Made by a program: the position numbers and the translations under genes. Source: Asanoa siamensis (GTDB lineage: Bacteria > Actinomycetota > Actinomycetes > Mycobacteriales > Micromonosporaceae). Taken from it: 64,000 bases of DNA. Below are positions 1 to 7,341 of this stretch, piece after piece. The notes below the pieces were generated by a model, which saw only the letters and a list, made by a program, of their open reading frames with translations, did no database searches and was not told where the DNA came from. Position 1 is the stretch's first letter. Each line of letters starts with the position of its first letter. The stretch spans positions 24,628 to 88,627 of the forward strand of contig NZ_BONE01000035.1 of assembly GCF_016862555.1 (NCBI RefSeq), in the 5' to 3' direction.

Positions 1-6
1 GGCGCG

Positions 7-12
7 TAGCGT
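7..12 (+). promoter_or_regulatory. Leaderless -10 element for SDR gene
   Basis: TAGCGT ends 7 bases before the ATG at 20. This matches the spacing of a -10 box whose transcript starts at the start codon, and it favours that ATG over the in-frame GTG at 11. Confidence 0.5.
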
Positions 13-19
13 GCCCGGC

Positions 20-730
20 ATGACCTCCACCGCACTCGTCACCGGCGGCTCCCGCGGCATCGGCCGGGCCGTCGTCGACCGGCTGGCCGCTGCCGGCCAC
101 CGGGTCGTGTTCACCTACGCACGGGACAAGGTGGCGGCCGACGAGGTGGTGGCCCGCTGGCCCGGCACCGTCGCCGTGCGCGCCGACCAGACCTCACTGT
201 CCTGTTTGGACGCCATGTTCGGGCCGGTCCAGGATGGACTCGACATCCTCGTCAACAACGCGGCCGTCATCGTGCCGGCGGCCATCGCGGACGTCACGTC
301 CGAGGAGTTCGACCGGGCGATGACCGCCAACACGAAGGTGCCGCTGCTGGCGATCGGCCGCGCCGCGGCGCTCATGCGCGACGGCGGCCGGATCGTCAAC
401 ATCTCGACCCTCAACACCGTGTCGCCCGCGCCCGGGAACGTCCTCTACTGCGCCAGCAAGGGCGCGCTGGAGCAGGTCACCGCGGTCGCGGCGCGCGAGC
501 TCGGCCCGCGCGGGATCACGGTCAACACGGTGTCGCCGGGTGCCACCGACACCGACCTGCTGCGGGCCAACAACAGCGCGGAGGAGCTGGAGCTGTCGGC
601 GCGGTGGAGCGCGCTCGGGCGGCTCGGCCGGCCCGACGACGTGGCCGCGGTCGTGTCGTTCCTGACCACACCCGAGGCCGGGTGGCTCACGGGACAGAAC
701 ATCCGCGCGACGGGCGGGCTGCTGTTCTGA
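20..730 (+). CDS. SDR family oxidoreductase
   Basis: This is a classical short-chain dehydrogenase/reductase of about 236 residues, a cytosolic NAD(P)-dependent enzyme whose substrate cannot be read from sequence. The cofactor motif TGGSRGIG is at residues 8-15, the NNAA motif is at about 82, and the catalytic YxxxK appears as YCASK at about 146 after the conserved Ser in NISTLN. The C-terminal half keeps the PGATDTDL segment and the usual GWLTGQNI ending. The ATG at 20 is preferred because a TAGCGT -10 element sits 7 bases upstream. The in-frame GTG at 11 would add three residues. An acetyltransferase follows 14 bases downstream and may be co-transcribed. The gene is close to the window edge, so upstream partners cannot be seen. 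Confidence 0.9.
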   Translation: MTSTALVTGGSRGIGRAVVDRLAAAGHRVVFTYARDKVAADEVVARWPGTVAVRADQTSLSCLDAMFGPVQDGLDILVNNAAVIVPAAIADVTSEEFDRAMTANTKVPLLAIGRAAALMRDGGRIVNISTLNTVSPAPGNVLYCASKGALEQVTAVAARELGPRGITVNTVSPGATDTDLLRANNSAEELELSARWSALGRLGRPDDVAAVVSFLTTPEAGWLTGQNIRATGGLLF

Positions 731-744
731 GAGGCTTGTGCCTC

Positions 745-1482
745 ATGGAGATCAGAACGGCCGGCCCGGGCGACGTCGCCGGAATCGTGGCCATCGGGCA
801 CGAGACCTGGCCCTCGACGTACGCGTTCGCGGGCGCCGACTACGTCGCGTACGGCCTGGCGACGTGGTGGTCCGCCGAGGCGACCGAACGCGCCATCGCG
901 AACACCACGGTCCTCGTCGCGGCCGACGGCGACGACCTGCTCGGCATCGGCAACCTCGACCTGTCCGGCGAGATCCCGATCATCTGGCGGCTGTACGTGC
1001 GGCCGGCGGCGCAGGGCCACGGCGCGGGCTCGGCCCTGTTGACCGCCCTGGTCGAGGCCGCGGGCGGCCGTCCGGTGCGGCTGGCCTACCTGGCCGGCAA
1101 CGACCCCGCGGCCCGCTTCTACGCCCGGCACGGCTTCGTCGAGTCGCACCGCCAGCCGGCCGACCAGCCCGGCTGGCCGGAGTCGGTCTGGCTGGAGCGC
1201 CCCGGTGACGGGCTGCTGCTGGCCGCGGTCGTCGAGATGGCTTCCGATGCCGAGGCGGGCCGGCGCTACGAGGACGCGGTGCTGGCGCTGCTCGGCCGGC
1301 ACGGCGGCGCGCTGGAACGCCGCACCCGGTCGACCGACGGGACGACCGAGGTGCACCTGATCCGCTTCACGTCCCGGGCCGGCCTCGAGTCCTTCATGAC
1401 CGACCCGGACCGCCTCGCCCACCGGGAGCGGATCGGCGCGGCCGCACCGACCACCCGCGTCGTCGAGGTGGTCGACGTCTGA
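745..1482 (+). CDS. GNAT acetyltransferase fused to ABM-like dimeric barrel domain
   Basis: The 245-residue product has two parts. Residues 1-155 form a GNAT N-acetyltransferase, with the acetyl-CoA loop seen as VRPAAQGHGAGSALL and the family's late segment AARFYARHGF. Residues 165-245 look like a dimeric alpha/beta barrel of the antibiotic-biosynthesis-monooxygenase/DUF1330 type (VVEMASDAEAG, then EVHLIRFTSRAGLESFM and VVEVVDV). The fusion assignment is inference from the sequence pattern. The start at 745 gives the natural GNAT beginning MEIRTAGPGD. The gene lies 14 bases after the SDR gene on the same strand, so the two probably form a small transcription unit. The substrate is unknown. 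Confidence 0.8.
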   Translation: MEIRTAGPGDVAGIVAIGHETWPSTYAFAGADYVAYGLATWWSAEATERAIANTTVLVAADGDDLLGIGNLDLSGEIPIIWRLYVRPAAQGHGAGSALLTALVEAAGGRPVRLAYLAGNDPAARFYARHGFVESHRQPADQPGWPESVWLERPGDGLLLAAVVEMASDAEAGRRYEDAVLALLGRHGGALERRTRSTDGTTEVHLIRFTSRAGLESFMTDPDRLAHRERIGAAAPTTRVVEVVDV

Positions 1483-1498
1483 CGCCGGTCCCGCCGAT

Positions 1499-2116
1499 CT
1501 AGCTGCGGGGGATCGACTGCTCCACGGTCGCGATGACGCCGGTCGCGTGGGCCGGCGTCATCCGGAGCTGCTCGGCGATCCAGTGGATGGCGTCGCGCTC
1601 CGGCTGGCTGAGGGGGCCGTCGGCGAGGGCGATGCGGACCGCGTTGGCGAGTTGGCGCTCGCACGCGTCCTGGGTGAAGTTGGCGGCCAGGGCGCGCAAC
1701 GGCTCCACCGCGAACTCGGCCGGCTGGGCCGCGTCGGTCGGCACGTGGGCCAGGTCGTAGTCGGTGGCGCCGGCCTCGCGGACCGCGTCGACCGCCGCCC
1801 GGGCCGAGGCCTCGGAGACACCGCCGGCGCGCAGCACGACCGCCGCCGCGGCGCGCATGCCCGCCGGGAGCGCGTGGGTGAGCTGCGCCGTCGTCGCGCG
1901 GGTCAGCACGATCGGGTCGAACTTGGTGCGGCACGTCTTGCAGCGCACCACCTCGCCGACCTTGTCGAGCGGGATCACCGGCAGGAAGAAGAGCGTGAAG
2001 AAGCGCCGCGCGGTGCGGTGCTCGTATTCGCGGTCGCCGCCGCAGTGCGGACAGTGGAACTGCCCGGTGCCGATCAGGCCGAAGATGTAGAAGACCGAGA
2101 CACCGAAAATGATCAT
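1499..2116 (-). CDS. Zinc-ribbon, membrane-anchored protein with TerB-like C-terminal domain
   Basis: The 205-residue protein starts with a short hydrophobic stretch (residues 1-15), followed by CPHC at about 22 and CKTC at about 60. These two CxxC pairs are expected to bind zinc. Between them lies a second hydrophobic patch, FFTLFFLPVIPL. From about 140 onward an acidic helical region (ERQLANAVRIALADGPLSQPERDAI) resembles the TerB/DjlA-type helical fold found in zinc-ribbon proteins of actinomycetes. The start at 2116 has GGAG five bases upstream. It diverges from the DUF6745-like gene. Its function is not known. Confidence 0.75.
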   Translation of the reverse strand: MIIFGVSVFYIFGLIGTGQFHCPHCGGDREYEHRTARRFFTLFFLPVIPLDKVGEVVRCKTCRTKFDPIVLTRATTAQLTHALPAGMRAAAAVVLRAGGVSEASARAAVDAVREAGATDYDLAHVPTDAAQPAEFAVEPLRALAANFTQDACERQLANAVRIALADGPLSQPERDAIHWIAEQLRMTPAHATGVIATVEQSIPRS

Positions 2117-2238
2117 TGGAACTCCGCGTGGGGGGACGGCGAGATCTCGGAACAGTACCAACGGTGGGCCAGGCGTGCCGGCCTGTGGCACCATGTACGG
2201 ATGATCACCAACCGAAAGGGCGGCGACGCCCTGGCGCG

Positions 2239-3045
2239 ATGACCGCGCCCGCGCGGCGGCGTGACGCCGTGCCAGTTTGGCAGTCAGCGGTGGACATCCG
2301 GCGGGAGTGGCTCGATCACGGGCTCTCGACCCGACCCGCCGACCGGGAAGCAGCGGAACGCTCGATGGCCGCGATCTACGCCCGGATCTCCCGACCGCGA
2401 CCCCGGTTCGAGTGGGTCTCCTCCCCCGCCAAGGCACTCGCCCTGGTCCGGGACTGGCCCACCCTGGACGACCTCTACCGCTGGATCCGCGACCCGGTGG
2501 GCCCACCGGCCCTCGCCGGCGACGTGGCCACCGAAGCGTCCCGGTTGCGGGCGGCGCTCAGCGCCGGCGTCAGCCACGCCGACCCGGAACTGTCGCCGGC
2601 CCGCCAGCCGGGCAAGAAGAAGGATCCCTGGCCCGAACTGCCACCGCTGGACGCGCTGGCCCGCGGCGTGCCGCTGGCCGTCGTGCTGCACCGGGGCGTA
2701 CGCGGAGCCCTGCATCGCAGTCTGGGCAAGGGTTTCCGGCAACCGGTCCGGTCGGCGCTGGGCCCGGACGTGCCGGTCTCCTGGTACGGCCAGCAGGACG
2801 CGTGCTGGATCGGCTACTACGACACCCTGCACCGCCTCGGCCTCGCCACCTGGAGCAGCGAGACGACCGACCAGTTCGCCGCGTGGTCCACACTCACCCG
2901 CTCGTGCGGCTGGTGGTGGCCGGCCACGGACGTCTGCGTGCTGGTCGACCGGCCGGCGCGGGTCGAGGTCGGCCGGGTCGACGGCGGCCTGCACGACGAG
3001 GTCGCGCTCACCGCCGTCACCTACCGGGACGGCTGGCGGGCCTAA
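2239..3045 (+). CDS. DUF6745-like protein
   Basis: This is a 268-residue soluble protein without signal peptide or membrane segment. The C-terminal half carries the pattern I associate with DUF6745 proteins: a WYGQQDACWIGYYD segment near 180, then RSCGWWWPATDVCVLVDRP near 220, and a TYRDGW ending. The first half is rich in Trp and Arg and has a proline/lysine linker. DUF6745 has no established biochemical role, although members often sit near leucine-rich-repeat or ubiquitin-like systems. None is seen here. The stop codon overlaps the convergent PucR gene by 4 bases. An upstream extension to 2116 would run through the divergent intergenic region and is not favoured. Confidence 0.65.
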   Translation: MTAPARRRDAVPVWQSAVDIRREWLDHGLSTRPADREAAERSMAAIYARISRPRPRFEWVSSPAKALALVRDWPTLDDLYRWIRDPVGPPALAGDVATEASRLRAALSAGVSHADPELSPARQPGKKKDPWPELPPLDALARGVPLAVVLHRGVRGALHRSLGKGFRQPVRSALGPDVPVSWYGQQDACWIGYYDTLHRLGLATWSSETTDQFAAWSTLTRSCGWWWPATDVCVLVDRPARVEVGRVDGGLHDEVALTAVTYRDGWRA

Positions 3046-4235
3046 CCGCGCCAGTGCAGGATCTCGAGGGCCGCGCCGACGTCCACGGCGCGGCCCGCGA
3101 GCGGCGCCGGCAGCAGGCGGTCGGCCCGGGCCAGCCGGCGCAGCAACGTGTTGCGGTGGGTGAAGAGGCGCGCCGCGGCGCGCGACGCGTTGCACTGCTC
3201 GGCGATGAACGTCCGCACGGCGTCCCGGATCTCCGCCGGCGCGGTCTCCAGGTCGCCGAGCGTACGCGTGACGAACCGGTCGGCGCCGGCCGCGTCCTGC
3301 GTGACCAGCGCGACCAGTTCCACCTCGGCGAACCCGGCCAGCCGGCGCGTCGAGCCCAGCCGCACCAGCAAGCGCTGGGTCGTCAGGGCGTCCTGGTGAC
3401 TGCGCCGGAAACCGTCCACACCGGACGCCGGCGCGCCGAGGGCCACCCGCACCGCCGGCAGCCGGTCCAGGGCGACCGACGCCGGCCGGCCGTGCACCCA
3501 GACCCACCGGGTCGCGGCGCTGGCGATGACGCTCAGCGGGCGGTCCGGGCCGGCCGCGGCGGCCAGCGCGTCCGCGGCCCGGTCGAGTTGCCGAGGGTCG
3601 GCGTCCGGGTCGTCGGTCCAGACGACCGCCGCGGTGTGGGTGCGGTCCAGGGCGTACCCGAGGCGGCTCTCCGCCCCCAGCACCGGCGCCCCGTCCAGCA
3701 GCAGGCTCACGGTCTCGCGCCGTTCCGCGTGCGTACCGCTGGTCAATGCCGCCCGTTCCGCCCGCATCCGCAACGAGATCGCGGTGACCGTCGCGTCGAC
3801 GAACGCGGCGATCGAGCGCAGCGAGACGTCGAGGACCTCCCGCAACTCCGCCGTGTCGGTGGTCAGCGAGCAGGCGATCCGCACCCAGAGCCGGGCCGCG
3901 ACCGCCTCGCCGACCCGGTAGGCGTCCAGCGCCGACTCGTCGAGCCCGCGGCGCACGAGGTCGCGGGCGATCGCCAGCGGCGCCGCCTCGTCGTTGGCGG
4001 GCACGGGCTGGCCGGGCGCCCGGACGTTGGCGGCCGCCCAGAACAGCAGGTTGGACCGGTTGGTGCGGCGGGTCGCGGCGGCGAGCACCGGGTCGCTCGC
4101 GATCGGCCGCCGGGCCTCGCCGGCCAGCGTCGCCGCGTCGATCTCGGCGAGCCACTCGGGGCGCGGGTTCAGCGCGACCTCGGCGCCCTGGCGGATCAAC
4201 TCCCGTACGCGGGGTGATGGGGGTTCCCAGGACAT
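3042..4235 (-). CDS. PucR/CdaR-type helix-turn-helix transcriptional regulator
   Basis: The 397-residue regulator has a long N-terminal sensory region (residues 1-165) of the kind seen in actinobacterial PucR proteins, a GGDEF-like middle segment, and a C-terminal PucR helix-turn-helix at about 335-390 (CNASRAAARLFTHRNTLLRRL). The HTH recognition-helix pattern HRNTLLRRL is diagnostic of the family. The gene diverges from the Baeyer-Villiger monooxygenase 97 bases away, so that gene is the likely target. A leaderless -10 candidate (reverse strand, TAGCGT) lies 6 bases upstream of the ATG at 4235. Family members commonly respond to small metabolites, and the inducer cannot be predicted. Confidence 0.85.
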   Translation of the reverse strand: MSWEPPSPRVRELIRQGAEVALNPRPEWLAEIDAATLAGEARRPIASDPVLAAATRRTNRSNLLFWAAANVRAPGQPVPANDEAAPLAIARDLVRRGLDESALDAYRVGEAVAARLWVRIACSLTTDTAELREVLDVSLRSIAAFVDATVTAISLRMRAERAALTSGTHAERRETVSLLLDGAPVLGAESRLGYALDRTHTAAVVWTDDPDADPRQLDRAADALAAAAGPDRPLSVIASAATRWVWVHGRPASVALDRLPAVRVALGAPASGVDGFRRSHQDALTTQRLLVRLGSTRRLAGFAEVELVALVTQDAAGADRFVTRTLGDLETAPAEIRDAVRTFIAEQCNASRAAARLFTHRNTLLRRLARADRLLPAPLAGRAVDVGAALEILHWRG

Positions 4236-4241
4236 GGCCTG

Positions 4242-4247
4242 ACGCTA
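4242..4247 (-). promoter_or_regulatory. Leaderless -10 element for PucR regulator
   Basis: TAGCGT on the minus strand ends 6 bases before the ATG at 4235, suggesting a transcript without a leader. Confidence 0.5.
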
Positions 4248-4332
4248 GCGGGTGCAGTTCGCACCACACCAGAGCCGACAACGGTGCAGATCGTCCTCGC
4301 TCCGGGTGCGACCCACGGCAGAACATGAACAA

Positions 4333-5871
4333 ATGGCGGTGGAGCATGTCGATGTCCTGATCGTCGGCGCCGGGATCTCCGGCATCGGGGCCGGTCGGTA
4401 CCTCAAGACGGAGGTGCCCGGCAAGACGTTCGTGATCCTCGAGGGGCGCGGCGCGTCCGGCGGCACCTGGGACCTGTTCCGCTATCCCGGGACGCGCTCC
4501 GACTCCGACCTGCACACGTTCGGCTACGCGTTCAAGCCGTGGCTCGACCAGGAGGCGATCGCGTCGGCGCCGCGGATCCTGGCCTACCTGCGGGAGACCG
4601 CGACCGAGAACGGCCTGGACCCGCACATCCGCTACCACCATCGGGTACGCGGGGCGTCGTTCGACTCATCGACAGCATTGTGGTCGGTCGACGTGGACGG
4701 TCCCGCCGGTGCGACGGCGTTCACGGCGCGCTGGCTGTTCTGCGCCGGCGGCTACTACCGCTACGACGCGGGCTTCGCGCCACGGTTCGAAGGGCAGGAC
4801 AGCTTCGAGGGTACGATCGTCCACCCGCAACACTGGCCGGAAGACCTTGACTGGCAGGGCAAGCGGGTCGTGGTGATCGGCAGCGGCGCGACCGCCGTGA
4901 CGATCGTGCCCGCGATGGCCGGCACCGCCGCGCACGTGACGATGCTGCAGCGCACGCCGACCTACATCATGTCGATGCCCACGAAGGACGCGATCGGCAA
5001 CGCACTGAAGAAATACCTCGGCCCGAAGCGCGGGTACGCCTGGACGCGGCGCAAGAACATCACGATGCAGCGCTGGATCTGGCGCTTCTGCCAGCGGCAC
5101 CCCGACCGGGCCCGCCGGTTGATCCGCCGGCTCAACGCCCGCAGCCTGCCGCCGGGCTACCCGGTCGACGAGCATTTCCGGCCGCCGTACAACCCGTGGG
5201 ACCAACGCCTCTGCCTGGTGCCCGACGGCGACCTGTTCGCGGCGATCCGCGCCGGCACGGCGGAGATGGTCACGGACCACATCGACCGCTTCACGGCGGA
5301 CGGCATCCTGCTGGCCTCCGGGCGCCACCTGCCCGCCGACGTGATCGTCACCGCCACGGGCCTCAACGTGCAGGCGCTGGGCGGCATCACCCTGACCGTC
5401 GACGGCGTGCCGGTCCGCGTCAACGACACGATCGCCTACAAGGGCATGATGCTGTCGGGGGTGCCGAACTTCGCGTTCATCGTGGGCTACACGAACTCGT
5501 CGTGGACGCTCAAGGTGGGCCTGCTCTGCGAGCACTTCTGCCTGCTGCTGGCCCACATGGACAAGCACGGCTACGAGATCTGCCGCCCGGAGCCGGCGGA
5601 CCCGACGATGCCGACGCGCCCGTTCCTGGACTTCGACGCGGGTTACATCCGCCGGGTCATCGACCACCTCCCCCGCCAGGGCGACCGCCTACCGTGGCTG
5701 ACCTCGATGCACTACCACACGGACGTCAAACTCCTCCGCGCCGACCGCGTCACGGACCCGGAACTCCACTTCGGCCGCGCGGCGAACGTCGCTGAAGACG
5801 ATCAACATCAAGATCTACGGAGACCGGATCGTCCAGGTGCAACACCTGACCGCTCCGGGCTTCCGCGCTGA
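4333..5871 (+). CDS. Type I Baeyer-Villiger flavin monooxygenase
   Basis: This FAD/NADPH monooxygenase turns ketones into esters or lactones; the family also includes oxidising N/S-monooxygenases. The FAD motif GAGISGIGAG is at about residues 11-20, the fingerprint FxGxxxHxxxWP appears as FEGTIVHPQHWP near 160, and the NADPH motif GSGATAVT near 180. The conserved C-terminal TGLNVQALGG segment is also present. The start at 4333 gives the normal family beginning MAVEHVDVLIVGAG, and upstream residues look non-native. The reading frame keeps going to 5871, but family members usually stop soon after the ...DPELHFGRA segment reached at about 5780. The last 30 residues are unlike the family and overlap the opposing Uma2 gene. 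The likely regulator is the divergent PucR gene. Confidence 0.88.
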   Translation: MAVEHVDVLIVGAGISGIGAGRYLKTEVPGKTFVILEGRGASGGTWDLFRYPGTRSDSDLHTFGYAFKPWLDQEAIASAPRILAYLRETATENGLDPHIRYHHRVRGASFDSSTALWSVDVDGPAGATAFTARWLFCAGGYYRYDAGFAPRFEGQDSFEGTIVHPQHWPEDLDWQGKRVVVIGSGATAVTIVPAMAGTAAHVTMLQRTPTYIMSMPTKDAIGNALKKYLGPKRGYAWTRRKNITMQRWIWRFCQRHPDRARRLIRRLNARSLPPGYPVDEHFRPPYNPWDQRLCLVPDGDLFAAIRAGTAEMVTDHIDRFTADGILLASGRHLPADVIVTATGLNVQALGGITLTVDGVPVRVNDTIAYKGMMLSGVPNFAFIVGYTNSSWTLKVGLLCEHFCLLLAHMDKHGYEICRPEPADPTMPTRPFLDFDAGYIRRVIDHLPRQGDRLPWLTSMHYHTDVKLLRADRVTDPELHFGRAANVAEDDQHQDLRRPDRPGATPDRSGLPR

Positions 5872-6343
5872 GCACGTAGTGCTCACCCTCGAGCCGGAAG
5901 ACTCGCAGCAACAGCTCGGAGGTGTCGCCCTCGACGAGTAGGTAGGTGGGAATGCCGGCCTCGGCATAGAGATTCATCTTGGTCACTCGGTCGGCGACCG
6001 CGTTGCTGGGCGAGACGATCTCACACACCAGCCGCACCTCACGGGCTTCGACCACCGTGCCGTCGAGGTCTGTGTCGGCCACGACAAGATCCGGTATCAC
6101 GATCCGGTCGGTCTTGAGACGAAGGTTGATCGTTTCGTACAGGACCAGCCCACCGGCCTCCACCGCGGCGTTGAAGGCCACCACGAGCTGGACGCTCAGG
6201 TGTTGGTGGCGTTTTGAAGGCGCGGGGCTCACCAGAAGACTCCCGTCGATGAGTTCAATGCGGGCAGGGGTCTCGCCGAGCTGGAAGAAGTCCTCCTCGC
6301 TCAGCGGCCCTAGGCTGACCCAGTCGAGAGTTGCCACCGTCAT
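5750..6343 (-). CDS. Uma2 family protein (restriction-endonuclease fold)
   Basis: The 197-residue protein shows the Uma2 (DUF820) pattern. It begins with a TPARIELIDGSLL segment near 27, followed by the PD-(D/E)xK-type core IVIPDLVVAD near 90 and RLVCEIVSPSN near 113, and then KMNLYAEAGIPTYLLVE. These are the expected metal-binding Asp/Glu positions of the nuclease fold. Uma2 proteins are widespread and often multicopy in actinomycetes and cyanobacteria, with no settled function. GGAGG six bases upstream of the ATG supports the start. The last ~20 residues (RRSPRGRSGVPGP) are basic and lack the usual hydrophobic ending. They are encoded opposite the end of the monooxygenase gene, in a 122-bp antiparallel overlap. 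Confidence 0.85.
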   Translation of the reverse strand: MTVATLDWVSLGPLSEEDFFQLGETPARIELIDGSLLVSPAPSKRHQHLSVQLVVAFNAAVEAGGLVLYETINLRLKTDRIVIPDLVVADTDLDGTVVEAREVRLVCEIVSPSNAVADRVTKMNLYAEAGIPTYLLVEGDTSELLLRVFRLEGEHYVLSAEARSGQVLHLDDPVSVDLDVDRLQRRSPRGRSGVPGP

Positions 6344-6372
6344 TGCTCACCTCCACGTCCAGTTTCGCACGG

Positions 6373-7341
6373 TTACGCCCCCACCGGTACCGCGCTGCGG
6401 GCGGCGGCGAGGGTGAGGGCGCGGTGCAGCAGGCGGGAGTCGCCGAGTAGGGCGCGGAGGCGGCGTTCCAGACCCGCGATCGGGATCAGGTTCTGGGGTG
6501 CGCGCGGGTCCTTGTAGGGCGTCGAGGCGAATCTCGGCAGCGTGACCAGCGACAGGTCCGCCAGCTCGATCGCCTCCTGCGACGGCAGCTCCGTCGAGCA
6601 CTCCACGCGCACGATGCCCGCCCACGGTGCGCCGGTCGGGCCGGGCAGGCGCAGGTACCAGGTGTAGCCGCCCCAGGCCGTGCCCATCAGGAACACCGGT
6701 GAGCGTTCGCCCGGGCGCAGCGCCGTGACCACCGCGGTCAGGGTCGCGTCCAGATACTGGCTCTGCTGCGTCTTGACGTAGCCGATCGTGCGGGTGAGCT
6801 GCCGGCGGTTGCGCAGCGGGCCGTCGACCACCAGCAGCTCCTGCGACTCGCCGCGGACCTGGGTGGAGACCGCCACCTCCAGCGCCGTCAGCGGGCCCTG
6901 CACCGCCGGGATCAGCCGGGCCGGGTCGGGGGCGCCGGAGATCTGGCGTACGCCGTAGCGGACCGAGCCCGCCGTGATGTCCTGCGCCGTCGGTGACGTC
7001 GTGAACAGGCCGCGCTCGACCAGGGCACCGGCCAGCGACGCCGCTCCCGCGCGCAGGTCACAACGGACCACACCCGCCGCGTACGAGGCCGCCAGGCCCG
7101 GATGCGACGTGCCGTCCTCCTCCCGCGTCCACAGGCTCGCGTCGATCCGGCGCACACCGTCGACCAGCAGCACCACGTCGGGTGCGCGGACCGTCGGCGG
7201 CGCCGTCAGCGGTCGCCAGGCGGCGGCCGGCAGCTCGACGTCGGTGTTGACCTGCGCGCTGCTCTGGGTGGCCGGCGCACTGGAGGCCTCGAACGAGGCA
7301 CCGTACGACGGATCCCAGTTGTCGACGAAATAGCTGGTCAT
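6373..7341 (-). CDS. nurA: NurA-domain DNA double-strand-break repair nuclease
   Basis: The 322-residue protein carries the spaced NurA signatures. They are an acidic LLVDG near 58-62, VVDGPL at 171-176 followed by GYVKT at 187-191, IVRVE with Glu at 247, and the late PYKD...IPIAGLERRL segment. NurA is known as a 5'-3' nuclease that works with the HerA translocase and Mre11-Rad50 to resect DNA ends in archaea. Here it is the last gene of an operon with SbcC (4-bp overlap at the ATG), SbcD and a HerA-like ATPase, which independently supports the call. An N-terminal region of about 50 residues is polar and probably disordered. I cannot verify all catalytic residues without an alignment. Confidence 0.8.
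   Translation of the reverse strand: MTSYFVDNWDPSYGASFEASSAPATQSSAQVNTDVELPAAAWRPLTAPPTVRAPDVVLLVDGVRRIDASLWTREEDGTSHPGLAASYAAGVVRCDLRAGAASLAGALVERGLFTTSPTAQDITAGSVRYGVRQISGAPDPARLIPAVQGPLTALEVAVSTQVRGESQELLVVDGPLRNRRQLTRTIGYVKTQQSQYLDATLTAVVTALRPGERSPVFLMGTAWGGYTWYLRLPGPTGAPWAGIVRVECSTELPSQEAIELADLSLVTLPRFASTPYKDPRAPQNLIPIAGLERRLRALLGDSRLLHRALTLAAARSAVPVGA

Noticed and set aside
2277..4217. Long plus-strand open frame across the DUF6745-like and PucR genes
   Set aside because: It is composed of Arg/Pro/Gly runs and both overlapped genes have clear families.
4252..4332. 27-residue N-terminal extension of the monooxygenase
   Set aside because: It lies in the PucR promoter region and precedes the normal MAVEHVDVLIVGAG start.
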